From a virus, in IMG/VR virus record IMGVR_UViG_3300037225_000856, positions 48,404 to 112,403 of that record: a stretch of DNA of 64,000 nt; one strand, written 5' to 3'. A program made the position numbers and the translations under genes. Below, piece after piece: positions 7,978 to 16,316 of the stretch; position 1 is the stretch's first letter; each line of letters opens with the position of its first letter. The notes beneath the pieces are model-generated. The model saw nothing but the letters and a program-made list of their open reading frames with translations, made no database searches and was not told where the DNA came from.

Positions 7978-10710
7978 ATGAAAAGACTACTTATTTTATT
8001 AACATTTTTGATAGTCACCCTGACACTTCAGGCAACAACATATTATGTCAAAGCAGGGGGTAATGATAATGCCAATGGCACATCAACAGGCACTGCATGG
8101 GGGCATTGCCCGGGGCTGACAGGGTGGACGGGTACTGTAACACTTGCAGCAGGAGATAATATACTATTCAATCGTGGTGACTCGTGGTATGGCACTCTGA
8201 CAATTTCACAATCTGGAACATCAGGAAGTCGTATTACCTTTGGTGCTTATGGCTCAGGTGCAAAACCGATAATAACAGGATTCACGACTATATCAGGTTG
8301 GTCGAATAATGGAGGTGGTATATATTCCAAAGCAGTTACTTGCACATCTGTACCGACTAACATGGTTACTGTGAATGGTGTTAATACAGGGAAAGGCAGA
8401 TACCCGAAAGAAGGAAACTGGTTGACTAATACTACTGTAGGCATGGGTTATATTACAGATAATAGTTTACCCGCTTCTCCTAACTGGACAGGTGCAAATA
8501 TATTTCTGAAAACAGAAGGTTATAGATGGAATCATGGTACAATTACCAGTCAGCCAACACACCAAATTAATTATACTCAACAGGGTGGAGATGATAGTTG
8601 GTGTGGAGGAAATAGTTATGCTGGGTGGGGATATTTCATAGATAATTCACTTTTGACACTTGGCACAGTTAATGGTGTTGCTCCGCAATTAGGAGAATGG
8701 TTTCATGACGGCACTACTTTTTATATGTATTTTGGTGCGGTTGATCCCACGACAAAAATTGTTAATGTAGCGACATTGGATAATGCAGTAGTTTGCGCAC
8801 AATCTTATATTACTATTGATAATATAAGTTTCTTAGGATATAATGGAGATCATACATATTATAATAAATCAGCCGTACAACTGGGAGGATCAAGTTATGT
8901 TTCTGTTACTAACTGTGAGATAGGATTTATAGGAGCTGGTGGAACATTTCCGGGTGATTATGCAACTTATGATAATTGTTGGATTCATGATATTAATGGT
9001 ACTGCAATTCTTGGTCAGGCTTATAATTATCTTACTTTAACAAATAGTATCATTGAAAATATAGGTTTGATTTATAGTATGACAGGTGGATGGTATTCAC
9101 GTGGGATGGCATCTAATATTACCACTGGTACACACGCTTTGATTCAATATAATATTTTCAGACATATTGGCAGTGTTGGTGCATATATACAGGGAGGTGC
9201 TTATAATGTAGTTGATAAAAATTTATTTGATGATTGTGTCAGTAGGGCTTTTGATTCTGGTTGTATTTATGTGAATGGGAATAGTACGGGACGAGTCATA
9301 TCAAATAATATCTGCATAAATACGCAAGGCAGCATGGAAGGCATATCCGGAACATGGGCAACGTCATTCTGGACAACGGCTGAAGCTATTTATTGTGATT
9401 ATCCAAATACAGGGATAACACTCACAGGGAATACATGCGTGAATACAGTACATGGGTCTGGTATTAAGCTGCATAATTCACATGACATGTCAGTATCAAA
9501 TAATCTACTATATAGTAACTATATGGATGTTCAATATCTGGAAGATCAGTCCGATAATCCAATAAGAAATCTTAGTTTAAGTAATAATAAGATTATTGCT
9601 CAACGTGCCGGACAGATGTTAATAGCTGCTTATAGTAACACTGATGATATTCCTTCATTTGGACTTACAACGGCTTCCGGTAATATATACGGGAGACCTG
9701 TTGATGATGGGGTGGATCAGGATTTTTATACTTCCGAACCAACAGCAGGACATAATTACAGGACTTATGCCTATTGGCTTTCAAGATCAGGAGAGACAGG
9801 TTCTACATTCTCATCCGTTTCAACATCAAGTATGAATAATATTCACTTCATTTATAATGCAACAAAATCAGGTGTCAATTATACTTTATCTGCTGAAATG
9901 GTTGATATTGCAAATACAGCATATTCTGGAACAATAACACTGCCATCTTATTCTTCATTGGTTCTTGTTGGGGCAGGGACGGTTACTCCAGCAGGAAGTC
10001 CTACTTTTCCAACAGTTACAACTACAGTTATTACAAATATAACAAATACAAATGCTCAGAGTGGAGGCACAATAATTAATGATGGCGGGGCAACAGTAAC
10101 TTATGCTGGAATTATATGGAGTAATGTTATTGGATCAACAATTGATGATTTGCCCGATGCACCTTATGGTGGAATTTCCAATGTATATACTTATCCGTAT
10201 GAAGTTACTAATCCATTTGTGGCAACTACAGGCATTGTTTTAGCTCCTAATACCACATATTATTTGAAGGCTTATGCTACAAACAGCGCAGGTACTGCTT
10301 ACGGGGCAGATGTGCAATTTACAACACTGACTAATTCTGCTATACCAACAATAACAACTACTGCAATTTTTAATATTACTCAAACTACAGCGTCTAGCGG
10401 AGGTAATCTGACCTCTGATGGAGGCGCAAGCGTGACCTCAAGAGGAGTATGTTGGAACACCTCTGCAAATCCGACAATAGCAAATAATAATACATCCGAT
10501 GGCACGGGCACAGGTTCATTCACAAGTTCAATAACTGGATTAACAACAAATACTACTTATCATGTAAGAGCTTATGCAACAAATAGTATTGGCACGGCTT
10601 ATGGGAATGAATTACAATTTACCACTGCTACTGTCACCTCAATTCATGTAATATTTTCAGGCGGTAAACCAGTGTATTCTGGCACAAAAATAATAGTTAT
10701 AGTTCAGTAA
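7978..10710 (+). CDS. Secreted beta-helix protein with two C-terminal FN3-like repeats
   Basis: The 910-residue product starts with a signal peptide (MKRLLILLTFLIVTLTLQA) and a beta-helix opening (TTYYVKAGGNDNANGTS...ILFNRGDSWYGTL...ITFGAYGSGAKPII) closely parallel to its neighbour at 6128. Residues about 20-670 are beta-helix. Residues about 680-895 hold two repeats of a Bacteroidota fibronectin-III-like module (ITNIT or IFNIT, SGG, DGGA-x-VT, G-[IV]-x-W, NTTY-[YH]-[LV]-[KR]-AYATNS, AYG, QFTT). The same module recurs in the baseplate protein at 48232. The DNA is clearly GC-richer than the polymerase region: one 60-base line (8101-8160) counts 35 G/C, versus 15 in 18001-18060. Probable glycan-active or glycan-binding secreted protein; its activity is not shown. 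Confidence 0.75.
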   Translation: MKRLLILLTFLIVTLTLQATTYYVKAGGNDNANGTSTGTAWGHCPGLTGWTGTVTLAAGDNILFNRGDSWYGTLTISQSGTSGSRITFGAYGSGAKPIITGFTTISGWSNNGGGIYSKAVTCTSVPTNMVTVNGVNTGKGRYPKEGNWLTNTTVGMGYITDNSLPASPNWTGANIFLKTEGYRWNHGTITSQPTHQINYTQQGGDDSWCGGNSYAGWGYFIDNSLLTLGTVNGVAPQLGEWFHDGTTFYMYFGAVDPTTKIVNVATLDNAVVCAQSYITIDNISFLGYNGDHTYYNKSAVQLGGSSYVSVTNCEIGFIGAGGTFPGDYATYDNCWIHDINGTAILGQAYNYLTLTNSIIENIGLIYSMTGGWYSRGMASNITTGTHALIQYNIFRHIGSVGAYIQGGAYNVVDKNLFDDCVSRAFDSGCIYVNGNSTGRVISNNICINTQGSMEGISGTWATSFWTTAEAIYCDYPNTGITLTGNTCVNTVHGSGIKLHNSHDMSVSNNLLYSNYMDVQYLEDQSDNPIRNLSLSNNKIIAQRAGQMLIAAYSNTDDIPSFGLTTASGNIYGRPVDDGVDQDFYTSEPTAGHNYRTYAYWLSRSGETGSTFSSVSTSSMNNIHFIYNATKSGVNYTLSAEMVDIANTAYSGTITLPSYSSLVLVGAGTVTPAGSPTFPTVTTTVITNITNTNAQSGGTIINDGGATVTYAGIIWSNVIGSTIDDLPDAPYGGISNVYTYPYEVTNPFVATTGIVLAPNTTYYLKAYATNSAGTAYGADVQFTTLTNSAIPTITTTAIFNITQTTASSGGNLTSDGGASVTSRGVCWNTSANPTIANNNTSDGTGTGSFTSSITGLTTNTTYHVRAYATNSIGTAYGNELQFTTATVTSIHVIFSGGKPVYSGTKIIVIVQ

Positions 10711-10750
10711 TAATAATTATAGTTCACTAATAATATTATAATTCAGTGAA
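10691..10750 (+). repeat. Three tandem 20-nt repeats across a gene junction
   Basis: Three consecutive 20-nt units (10691, 10711, 10731) share TAATA-x-TTATA-[GA]-TTCA-[GC]-T. The first encodes the last residues and stop of the 910-residue protein and the third contains the GTG start of the next gene. Local slippage or duplication is the simplest origin; a regulatory role is possible. Confidence 0.7.
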
Positions 10751-11015
10751 AAAAATATTAATAATATTATTTTTTGTTTTTATTAGTATTTCAATGCAAA
10801 GAAATACTTCTAATGGTATAAAAATTTATCCTAATCCCATGCATGATCACTTTACAGCTTCTGTTGAAGAAGGTGCATTACCTCCAGTAATAAGAATGTA
10901 TGATATCTCTGGCAAAATTGTTTTAATGAAAAATATAGGAAAATATCTTTCAATTGTAGAAATTTCTTTTAATTTAAAACCGGGTACATATATCGTTGCT
11001 TTTGATGATAATTAA
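10746..11015 (+). CDS. Stand-alone T9SS C-terminal sorting domain with its own signal peptide
   Basis: From the GTG at 10746 the 89-residue product begins MKKILIILFFVFISISMQ, a signal peptide, which is why I prefer this start to the ATG at 10794. Almost all the rest matches the type A sorting signal of the type IX secretion system: IKIYPNP at about 25-31, then MYDISGKIV and finally KPGTYIVAF near the C terminus. In cellular Bacteroidota this domain of about 80 residues sits at the end of large cargo proteins, is recognised at the outer membrane, and is cleaved by the PorU sortase. Here there is no cargo domain at all. It follows three other signal-peptide proteins in the same block. It may be a remnant of a cargo gene or an active decoy; neither is shown. 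Confidence 0.7.
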   Translation: MKKILIILFFVFISISMQRNTSNGIKIYPNPMHDHFTASVEEGALPPVIRMYDISGKIVLMKNIGKYLSIVEISFNLKPGTYIVAFDDN

Positions 11016-11045
11016 TTTTTGAAAGTAAAATTTTCATAAAATATA

Positions 11046-11055
11046 AGTATTTATA
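11046..11055 (+). promoter_or_regulatory. AGTATTTATA motif (candidate phage promoter)
   Basis: Exact AGTATTTATA, 14 nt upstream of the small membrane protein gene at 11070; one of about sixteen such sites placed in gaps ahead of genes. Confidence 0.55.
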
Positions 11056-11069
11056 TAAAATATAATATT

Positions 11070-11366
11070 ATGGATAATAGTTTTTTACAAGACGGGCAAG
11101 GCAATCAATCTAACAGTAGATTGATCGCTGATATAATGATAGTTTGCGGGCTTCTGATGGCGTTAATATTCATTGTTATAGGAGTTTTTAAACCTGAGAT
11201 TGATCTTATGAAGATAGCTACTGCAATAGGTGTTCTTTATGGTTCGGTAGCAGGAACAGCAATGACATTTTTATTCTTTCAGAAAAAGACAGAAGTACAA
11301 GAGGAAAAGAATAAACCAGATGAAAATAATAATGAAAACAAGTTAGAGTCTAAACAGGAAAAATAA
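11070..11366 (+). CDS. Small two-helix membrane protein, holin candidate
   Basis: The 98-residue product has two predicted transmembrane segments (about residues 18-41, IADIMIVCGLLMALIFIVIG, and about 50-70, IATAIGVLYGSVAGTAMTFL) separated by a short charged loop, and a highly charged Lys/Glu/Asn-rich tail of about 28 residues. Size, two helices and a charged C terminus fit phage holins, but many small phage membrane proteins share this layout and no endolysin gene is adjacent. It has its own promoter-like motif just upstream and a strong terminator about 120 nt downstream, so it may be a single-gene unit. Function unproven. Confidence 0.5.
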   Translation: MDNSFLQDGQGNQSNSRLIADIMIVCGLLMALIFIVIGVFKPEIDLMKIATAIGVLYGSVAGTAMTFLFFQKKTEVQEEKNKPDENNNENKLESKQEK

Positions 11367-11486
11367 TTTTTCTTGGTAAACATTATATAAAAATTTAATA
11401 TTCTTAATTGATTAATCAATTATATATGATTATGATGAAAATTTTATAATTATGTCTATTAATTAAATTTAAATATGTAATAATTT

Positions 11487-11514
11487 AAAAGACGAATTTA
11501 TTTTCGTCTTTTTT
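11487..11514 (+). terminator. Rho-independent terminator
   Basis: A 10-bp perfect stem (AAAAGACGAA 11487-11496 with TTCGTCTTTT 11503-11512), a six-base loop and a T-run. It closes the unit containing the small membrane protein. The rest of 11367-11603 shows only AT-rich sequence plus the promoter-like motif at 11562. Confidence 0.85.
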
Positions 11515-11561
11515 ATAACATATCGATAATAATATTAATATTTGTTTCTAATAAACATGTA

Positions 11562-11570
11562 AGTATTTAT
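11562..11570 (+). promoter_or_regulatory. AGTATTTAT motif (candidate phage promoter)
   Basis: AGTATTTAT followed by G, 33 nt upstream of the leucine-rich-repeat protein gene and downstream of a terminator, as expected for a new transcription start. Confidence 0.5.
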
Positions 11571-11603
11571 GTTAGCATCATTTAATAAATATTAAAAATT
11601 AAT

Positions 11604-13766
11604 ATGAAAATAAAATCTATAAAAATATCAGGTCTTTTTATTTCGAGTCATTCTCCATCATTTATTTTGCAATTGACAACAACAACTGCTAATCAATCTA
11701 TAACATTACCACATTTACATGATGATGGTGCTGGTTATAATTATGTTCATAACTATACTGTTGATTATGGCGATAATTCAGGATTAAAAAAAGTAGTTTC
11801 ATATAATGACACTAACTGTACTCATATTTATTCTACAATAGGGACCTATTTAGTTAAAATATTTGGGACGTGTGAAACATTTTATACTAATTATACTTCT
11901 ATCAGATTACTTATTACCAAGGTATTATCTTGGGGTATGATTGGAATTAAAGTTGTTAGTTTTTGGGGATGTCAATTTATGACATCAATACCCCCTGATA
12001 TATTAGGTAGTTTTTCTTTAGTACAAACTTTTGGCGGAGGCGATACGTGGGGTTCATTTCAGGGATGTAATTCTTTAACGTCACTTCCGTTGGGATTATT
12101 TGATCATTGTGTGTGGGCGTGGGATTTTGAAAGGACGTTTTACTCGTGTGGTAATTTAATATCAATTCCTGCAGGATTATTTGATCATTGTGTTATGGCT
12201 GCTAACTTTCACTATACCTTTGAAGGATGCAATTCTTTAACTTCAATCCCTGCAGGATTATTTGATCATTGCCCCGATGTTTTCACATTCAGACATCTGT
12301 TTGAGGCAACTGCAATATCATCAATACCTGCGGGTTTATTTGATCATTGCCCCATAGTAACAGATATGTCATATGTTTTTCGAGAATGTATGAACCTAAC
12401 CTCGATACCGACTGGATTATTTGATCATTGCCCTCTCGTAGATGATTTTTCCTACGTATTTGAGGGTTGTATTAATATAAGTACTATTCCAGTTGATTTA
12501 TTTAAATATAATCTTAATGTATATAATTTTTACGATGCTTTTCTATCCTGCAGGTCTTTAACTTCAATCCCTGCAGGATTATTTGATCATTGCCAAAGCG
12601 TAACAACATTTTATGAATGTTTTTCACAGTGTTATGCTTTAACTGGTCTAGCTCCAGATTTATGGAATACGCACTCAGGTGCAACAGGAACTTTTTGTTT
12701 TTCTTACGATACTAGCTTATCTAATTATTATGATATACCTATAAACTGGGGAGGTCCTCCTGCAATGAGTGGTGATCCAGCATCATTAATTATATCTGTA
12801 ATTTCGCCAACAGAAATAGATCTTTCATGGACGGATAATGTAACTAATGAACAAGGATATAAAATAGAAAGAAGTGTTAATGATGATTCTCACTATTCAG
12901 TTATAGATTCAATTCCAGCAAATTCTAATACATATACGGGTACATCATTAAATCCTTCTACTCTCTATTATTATCGTGTTAGGGCATATAAAGGCAGTAG
13001 TACATATTCTAATTATACTAATAGTGTGTCTGGAACAACGTATGTAATACCAATTGCTCCATCAGGGTTGACTGGTATTCCTTCAACTACAGAAGCAACG
13101 GTAGATAATTTTACTTTTACTAATAATTCACCTAATTGTGAAGGAATAAGAGTATATATTTCACCTGATGGTGAAGAATGGTTTGAATTTATAGATATTT
13201 CTCCATTATCTGGAGATGCTACGGGATTTTCTTTGACAAATCTATTTCCTCCCGATTTTTCATTAGGATATAGATATGTTAAAATTTCTGCTTTTAGTGG
13301 AACTCTTGAGTCTGGGTATTCAAATATTGTTGAGGGATCACAGTATGATGCTATAAATACAATTGGTACAGACACCGGTGATTTCACTACATTATATGAC
13401 GCTATTGATTTCATAAATGAAGGAAATGCTATTGGGAATATTCTATATAAGGTCATCGAAAATACTATTGAAACAGAATCAGTAATTCTTTACGAATCAG
13501 GATATGAAGGTCTAAGCAGTTATGCATCAGTAATTATTTATCCTACAATATCAGGACTAACAATTTCTGGTAATATTGCAGGGGATTTAATAAGATTTGA
13601 TCATACTGATAATGTTAATATAGACGGAAGGGTTAATCAGGCAGGGGCAGCGGATTTACATATTACCAATTCTCATTCAGGGTCTCCCGTTGCTGTACAT
13701 ATTATCGGAGCCACAAACTCAGATGTTATTAATTGTATTTTAACTGGGTCAAAAATAATTGAATAA
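11604..13766 (+). CDS. BspA-like leucine-rich-repeat / FN3 surface or fibre protein
   Basis: The 720-residue product has no signal peptide. Residues 1-105 form a PKD-like beta domain (VDYGDNSGLKK, then CTHIYSTIGTYLVKI). Residues about 125-370 contain repeats of about 25 residues with the core SLTSIPAGLFDHCPxVxxFxxxFxxC, resembling BspA-type or DUF285 leucine-rich repeats of bacterial surface proteins. Residues about 390-475 are a fibronectin III domain (SPTEIDLSWTDN...YYRVRAYKGSSTYS); a second beta domain and a short beta-helix-like segment follow, ending abruptly after VINCILTGSKIIE. The abrupt end suggests truncation of a longer beta-helix. BspA repeats mediate protein or surface binding, so a receptor-binding role is plausible but inferred. 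Confidence 0.65.
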   Translation: MKIKSIKISGLFISSHSPSFILQLTTTTANQSITLPHLHDDGAGYNYVHNYTVDYGDNSGLKKVVSYNDTNCTHIYSTIGTYLVKIFGTCETFYTNYTSIRLLITKVLSWGMIGIKVVSFWGCQFMTSIPPDILGSFSLVQTFGGGDTWGSFQGCNSLTSLPLGLFDHCVWAWDFERTFYSCGNLISIPAGLFDHCVMAANFHYTFEGCNSLTSIPAGLFDHCPDVFTFRHLFEATAISSIPAGLFDHCPIVTDMSYVFRECMNLTSIPTGLFDHCPLVDDFSYVFEGCINISTIPVDLFKYNLNVYNFYDAFLSCRSLTSIPAGLFDHCQSVTTFYECFSQCYALTGLAPDLWNTHSGATGTFCFSYDTSLSNYYDIPINWGGPPAMSGDPASLIISVISPTEIDLSWTDNVTNEQGYKIERSVNDDSHYSVIDSIPANSNTYTGTSLNPSTLYYYRVRAYKGSSTYSNYTNSVSGTTYVIPIAPSGLTGIPSTTEATVDNFTFTNNSPNCEGIRVYISPDGEEWFEFIDISPLSGDATGFSLTNLFPPDFSLGYRYVKISAFSGTLESGYSNIVEGSQYDAINTIGTDTGDFTTLYDAIDFINEGNAIGNILYKVIENTIETESVILYESGYEGLSSYASVIIYPTISGLTISGNIAGDLIRFDHTDNVNIDGRVNQAGAADLHITNSHSGSPVAVHIIGATNSDVINCILTGSKIIE

Positions 13767-13816
13767 GAAAAATTTGACTATTATATTATAAGAATTGATG
13801 AAAAGGAATTTTTATT

Positions 13817-13825
13817 AGTATTTAT
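13817..13825 (+). promoter_or_regulatory. AGTATTTAT motif (candidate phage promoter)
   Basis: AGTATTTAT within TTATTAGTATTTATT, 17 nt upstream of the short membrane protein gene at 13843. Confidence 0.5.
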
Positions 13826-13842
13826 TAACAAACTACATAATT

Positions 13843-14010
13843 ATGAAAAATTTATTTGATAATTTTGAGATTAAATATCTTCCACTATATATTGGTATGA
13901 TAATTCTTATCGGTTGTATGCTTTATTTTAGTCAAAAACATATTCGTGAAGCAATTAAAGAAGTAAAAGCAAAAGAAAAAAAATCAATAACATTAAAAAA
14001 AAGTAAATAG
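13843..14010 (+). CDS. 55-residue single-span membrane protein
   Basis: ATG at 13843 to TAG at 14010 encodes 55 residues: a short polar N terminus, one transmembrane helix (about residues 13-30, LPLYIGMIILIGCMLYFS), then a strongly basic tail of repeated Lys/Glu residues. It sits 17 nt after a promoter-like motif and 24 nt before the next gene. Many phages carry such proteins, including spanin or holin partners and envelope effectors; nothing here decides which. Confidence 0.55.
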   Translation: MKNLFDNFEIKYLPLYIGMIILIGCMLYFSQKHIREAIKEVKAKEKKSITLKKSK

Positions 14011-14034
14011 TAAAGAAAAATAAACCATATAATT

Positions 14035-14454
14035 ATGAATTACTCAACATTTGATATTAACAATTTCTTTATAAAAAAAGACAGTACGTTACCTGAATTA
14101 AAATATCCCTTAATTCAACAGGTGAGAGAAAAATATAACATTACAGATGATATGCTTGAAAATTGTGCAATCACAGCATCTATGATAGATGCAGAAACAG
14201 GTTTATATCGCATTGCAAATGTGCCAGCCAGTCTTGTTATTAATTATGACAGACTTGGCAAGCCATATGACGAAAAATATACTTTAGTTTATAAGTTCAA
14301 ATTAAGAGATACAAAAAAAGCAGGAAGATATAAAATGGAGCTGGTTATAGACTTTTTAGGTGAGCAAATCGGTTGTGGTAAAATTAAATTACCAGTTGAA
14401 GGACAGATTAATGTTATTATATCAGACTCAATTACTAAAACAGATGTAATTTAA
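14035..14454 (+). CDS. Hypothetical beta-rich phage protein
   Basis: The 139-residue product has no domain I can name. It starts with a helical, charged stretch (to about residue 45) and continues as alternating beta strands (LVINYDRLGKPYDEKYTLVYKF, GRYKMELVIDFLGEQIGCGKIKLPVEGQINVIIS), which looks like an immunoglobulin-like or baseplate-upper-protein-like fold. It lies at the end of the fibre region and ahead of the helicase promoter, so it is more likely structural than enzymatic. This is inference from composition and position only. Confidence 0.5.
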   Translation: MNYSTFDINNFFIKKDSTLPELKYPLIQQVREKYNITDDMLENCAITASMIDAETGLYRIANVPASLVINYDRLGKPYDEKYTLVYKFKLRDTKKAGRYKMELVIDFLGEQIGCGKIKLPVEGQINVIISDSITKTDVI

Positions 14455-14456
14455 AC

Positions 14457-14487
14457 CTTGACAATCAAAAAAATTTAACTATCTTTG
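14457..14487 (+). promoter_or_regulatory. Host-type (Bacteroidota) promoter
   Basis: CTTG at 14457-14460, 19-nt spacer, TATCTTTG at 14480-14487; matches TTTG-N19-TAnnTTTG except for one base of the upstream element. It lies 23 nt ahead of the SNF2 helicase, consistent with early replication genes being read by host polymerase. Confidence 0.7.
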
Positions 14488-14510
14488 CAATAATTTAATT
14501 AAGATATTTA

Positions 14511-16316
14511 ATGGAATTGCCTGTTTTTATAGTATATGTAGAAAGAATTCCCAGAAGACTGGCATATTATTTAAGGTTTTCAATAAACGACCAATTAATT
14601 CAGCGCATAAAAGAATTACCTCAAGAGACTCGTAAATGGAATTCAGTTATGATGGTATGGGAAGTTACAACGCCTTCATTATTGTCTCTTATTAAGAAAT
14701 ATAGAGGTTCGAATAAAATTCATTTTGATTTTGGCAATGAAGACAGTAGAAAAGTATTTATTCAACAAATTAAAAAAATTGAAATTGCTGAAGAAGAAAA
14801 ACGTAAGTTCATTGCCGATCTTAATATTAAAAAAGAGCAGTGGGTACAATATAAACTGGAGTTAGAGGAAACTTATGAGAAATATAGCGAGCAATGCCAT
14901 GCTTTATTAAACAAAGACATAAAACTTTATCCACATCAAATTACTGCAGCATTATTTATGAATGCCACTCGTAATACGTTAATTTCTCACGATATGGGAC
15001 TTGGTAAAACACTTTCGAGTATCCTTTATGTTGAAATGAATAATTTTGAAAAGGTTATTGTCGTTACTCCTAAATCATTAATGTTCAACTTCTTTTATGA
15101 GATTCAAAAATTCACCAGAAGTAATGCGCATATTATAAATTGGAAAAAAAATACTTGTTCTGTTGAGAATGCAAAATATGTTGTCATTAATTATGATTTT
15201 TTTAATTCGGGCAGTAAAGAAAAATTTCAAGCAAAATGGAACAAACTAAAATTTGATAAAATTGACTGCGTTATTTGTGATGAATCCGTAAAAATTAAAA
15301 ATACAAAAAGCAACACTTATAAAAATTTTAAATCGGTATTTAAAAAAAATATATTTAAAAACGAAAAAATCAGTAAAATTTTTCTTTCTGGAATTCCATG
15401 TCCCAATTCTTCACAGGAACTTTATAGTGTTATGAATCAGATATCTCCAACAGATTTTGCAACTAAGAAATATTTTCTGGAATATTTTTGTGGATTAGTC
15501 TACGATTATAATAGTGGTTGGGGTTATATAAAAGATAGTGGTGAAGCCAAACTTGAAGAACTTTATCATAAAATAGAACCGTTTGCGCATCGAAAAAGGA
15601 AATTTGAAGTATTAAATCTTCCAGAAATAACATATCAAAGACTAATATTGGATATGGACGATAAAGAATATGAAACATATGAAAAAATAGAATTGGGTGT
15701 AGTTAACGAATTTATAGAACATCCCACGCATAATCCGCTTACTACTATGATTCGTCTTCGTCAGTTTTTATCATCATTAAAAATTAAACATGTGTTGGAA
15801 TTGGTTGATACAATATTAGAAACAGGAGAAAAAGTTGTGATAGTAGATTTTTTTAAAGATAGTTTATATAAATTAAAAGAAAAACTTGGTAATGTTGGTG
15901 GTCTTCACACTGGCGACCAAACTCCTGAAGAACGTGCTGAAATCGTAAAACAATTTCAAGACCCTAATAGTGAAATGAAAGTTTTTATTGGCAGCATACA
16001 AACTGCTAATTTCGGATTAACCCTTACAGCAGCGTCAAAAATGTTTATTATGACATTACCCTATTCTGTTGGCGACTATGAACAACTTGCGAGTCGTATA
16101 CATCGAATCTCGCAACGAAATCCGGTAAGTATTTATCCCTTAATATATGATGATAATACAATAGATGGTCATGTATTTTCCGCCATTGAAAAAAAGCGAA
16201 AAGAAATAGTTAAAGTACTTGATAATGAAGACTATAAATCAAATGTTGAAGAATCTGTATTAGGTGAAGTAATTGAAAAAATAAAAGAAAAATATAAAAA
16301 TAAATTACATAAATGA
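14511..16316 (+). CDS. SNF2-family DNA translocase/helicase
   Basis: The 601-residue product carries superfamily 2 motifs in order: Walker A DMGLGKT at 161-167, motif Ia VVTPKSLM, motif II as DES (257-259, in place of the usual DEAH), motif III SGIP, motif V GLTLTAAS, and motif VI SRIHRISQ with arginines near 529 and 532. The first 90 residues (wFS-like strand, RKWNSVMMVWEV) resemble the HARP-like annealing domain of SMARCAL1-type remodelers. In phages such proteins assist replication-fork restart or recombination, as T4 UvsW does. A host-type promoter precedes it, and its stop overlaps the next gene's ATG by 4 nt. It stands two genes ahead of the DNA polymerase. Confidence 0.85.
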   Translation: MELPVFIVYVERIPRRLAYYLRFSINDQLIQRIKELPQETRKWNSVMMVWEVTTPSLLSLIKKYRGSNKIHFDFGNEDSRKVFIQQIKKIEIAEEEKRKFIADLNIKKEQWVQYKLELEETYEKYSEQCHALLNKDIKLYPHQITAALFMNATRNTLISHDMGLGKTLSSILYVEMNNFEKVIVVTPKSLMFNFFYEIQKFTRSNAHIINWKKNTCSVENAKYVVINYDFFNSGSKEKFQAKWNKLKFDKIDCVICDESVKIKNTKSNTYKNFKSVFKKNIFKNEKISKIFLSGIPCPNSSQELYSVMNQISPTDFATKKYFLEYFCGLVYDYNSGWGYIKDSGEAKLEELYHKIEPFAHRKRKFEVLNLPEITYQRLILDMDDKEYETYEKIELGVVNEFIEHPTHNPLTTMIRLRQFLSSLKIKHVLELVDTILETGEKVVIVDFFKDSLYKLKEKLGNVGGLHTGDQTPEERAEIVKQFQDPNSEMKVFIGSIQTANFGLTLTAASKMFIMTLPYSVGDYEQLASRIHRISQRNPVSIYPLIYDDNTIDGHVFSAIEKKRKEIVKVLDNEDYKSNVEESVLGEVIEKIKEKYKNKLHK

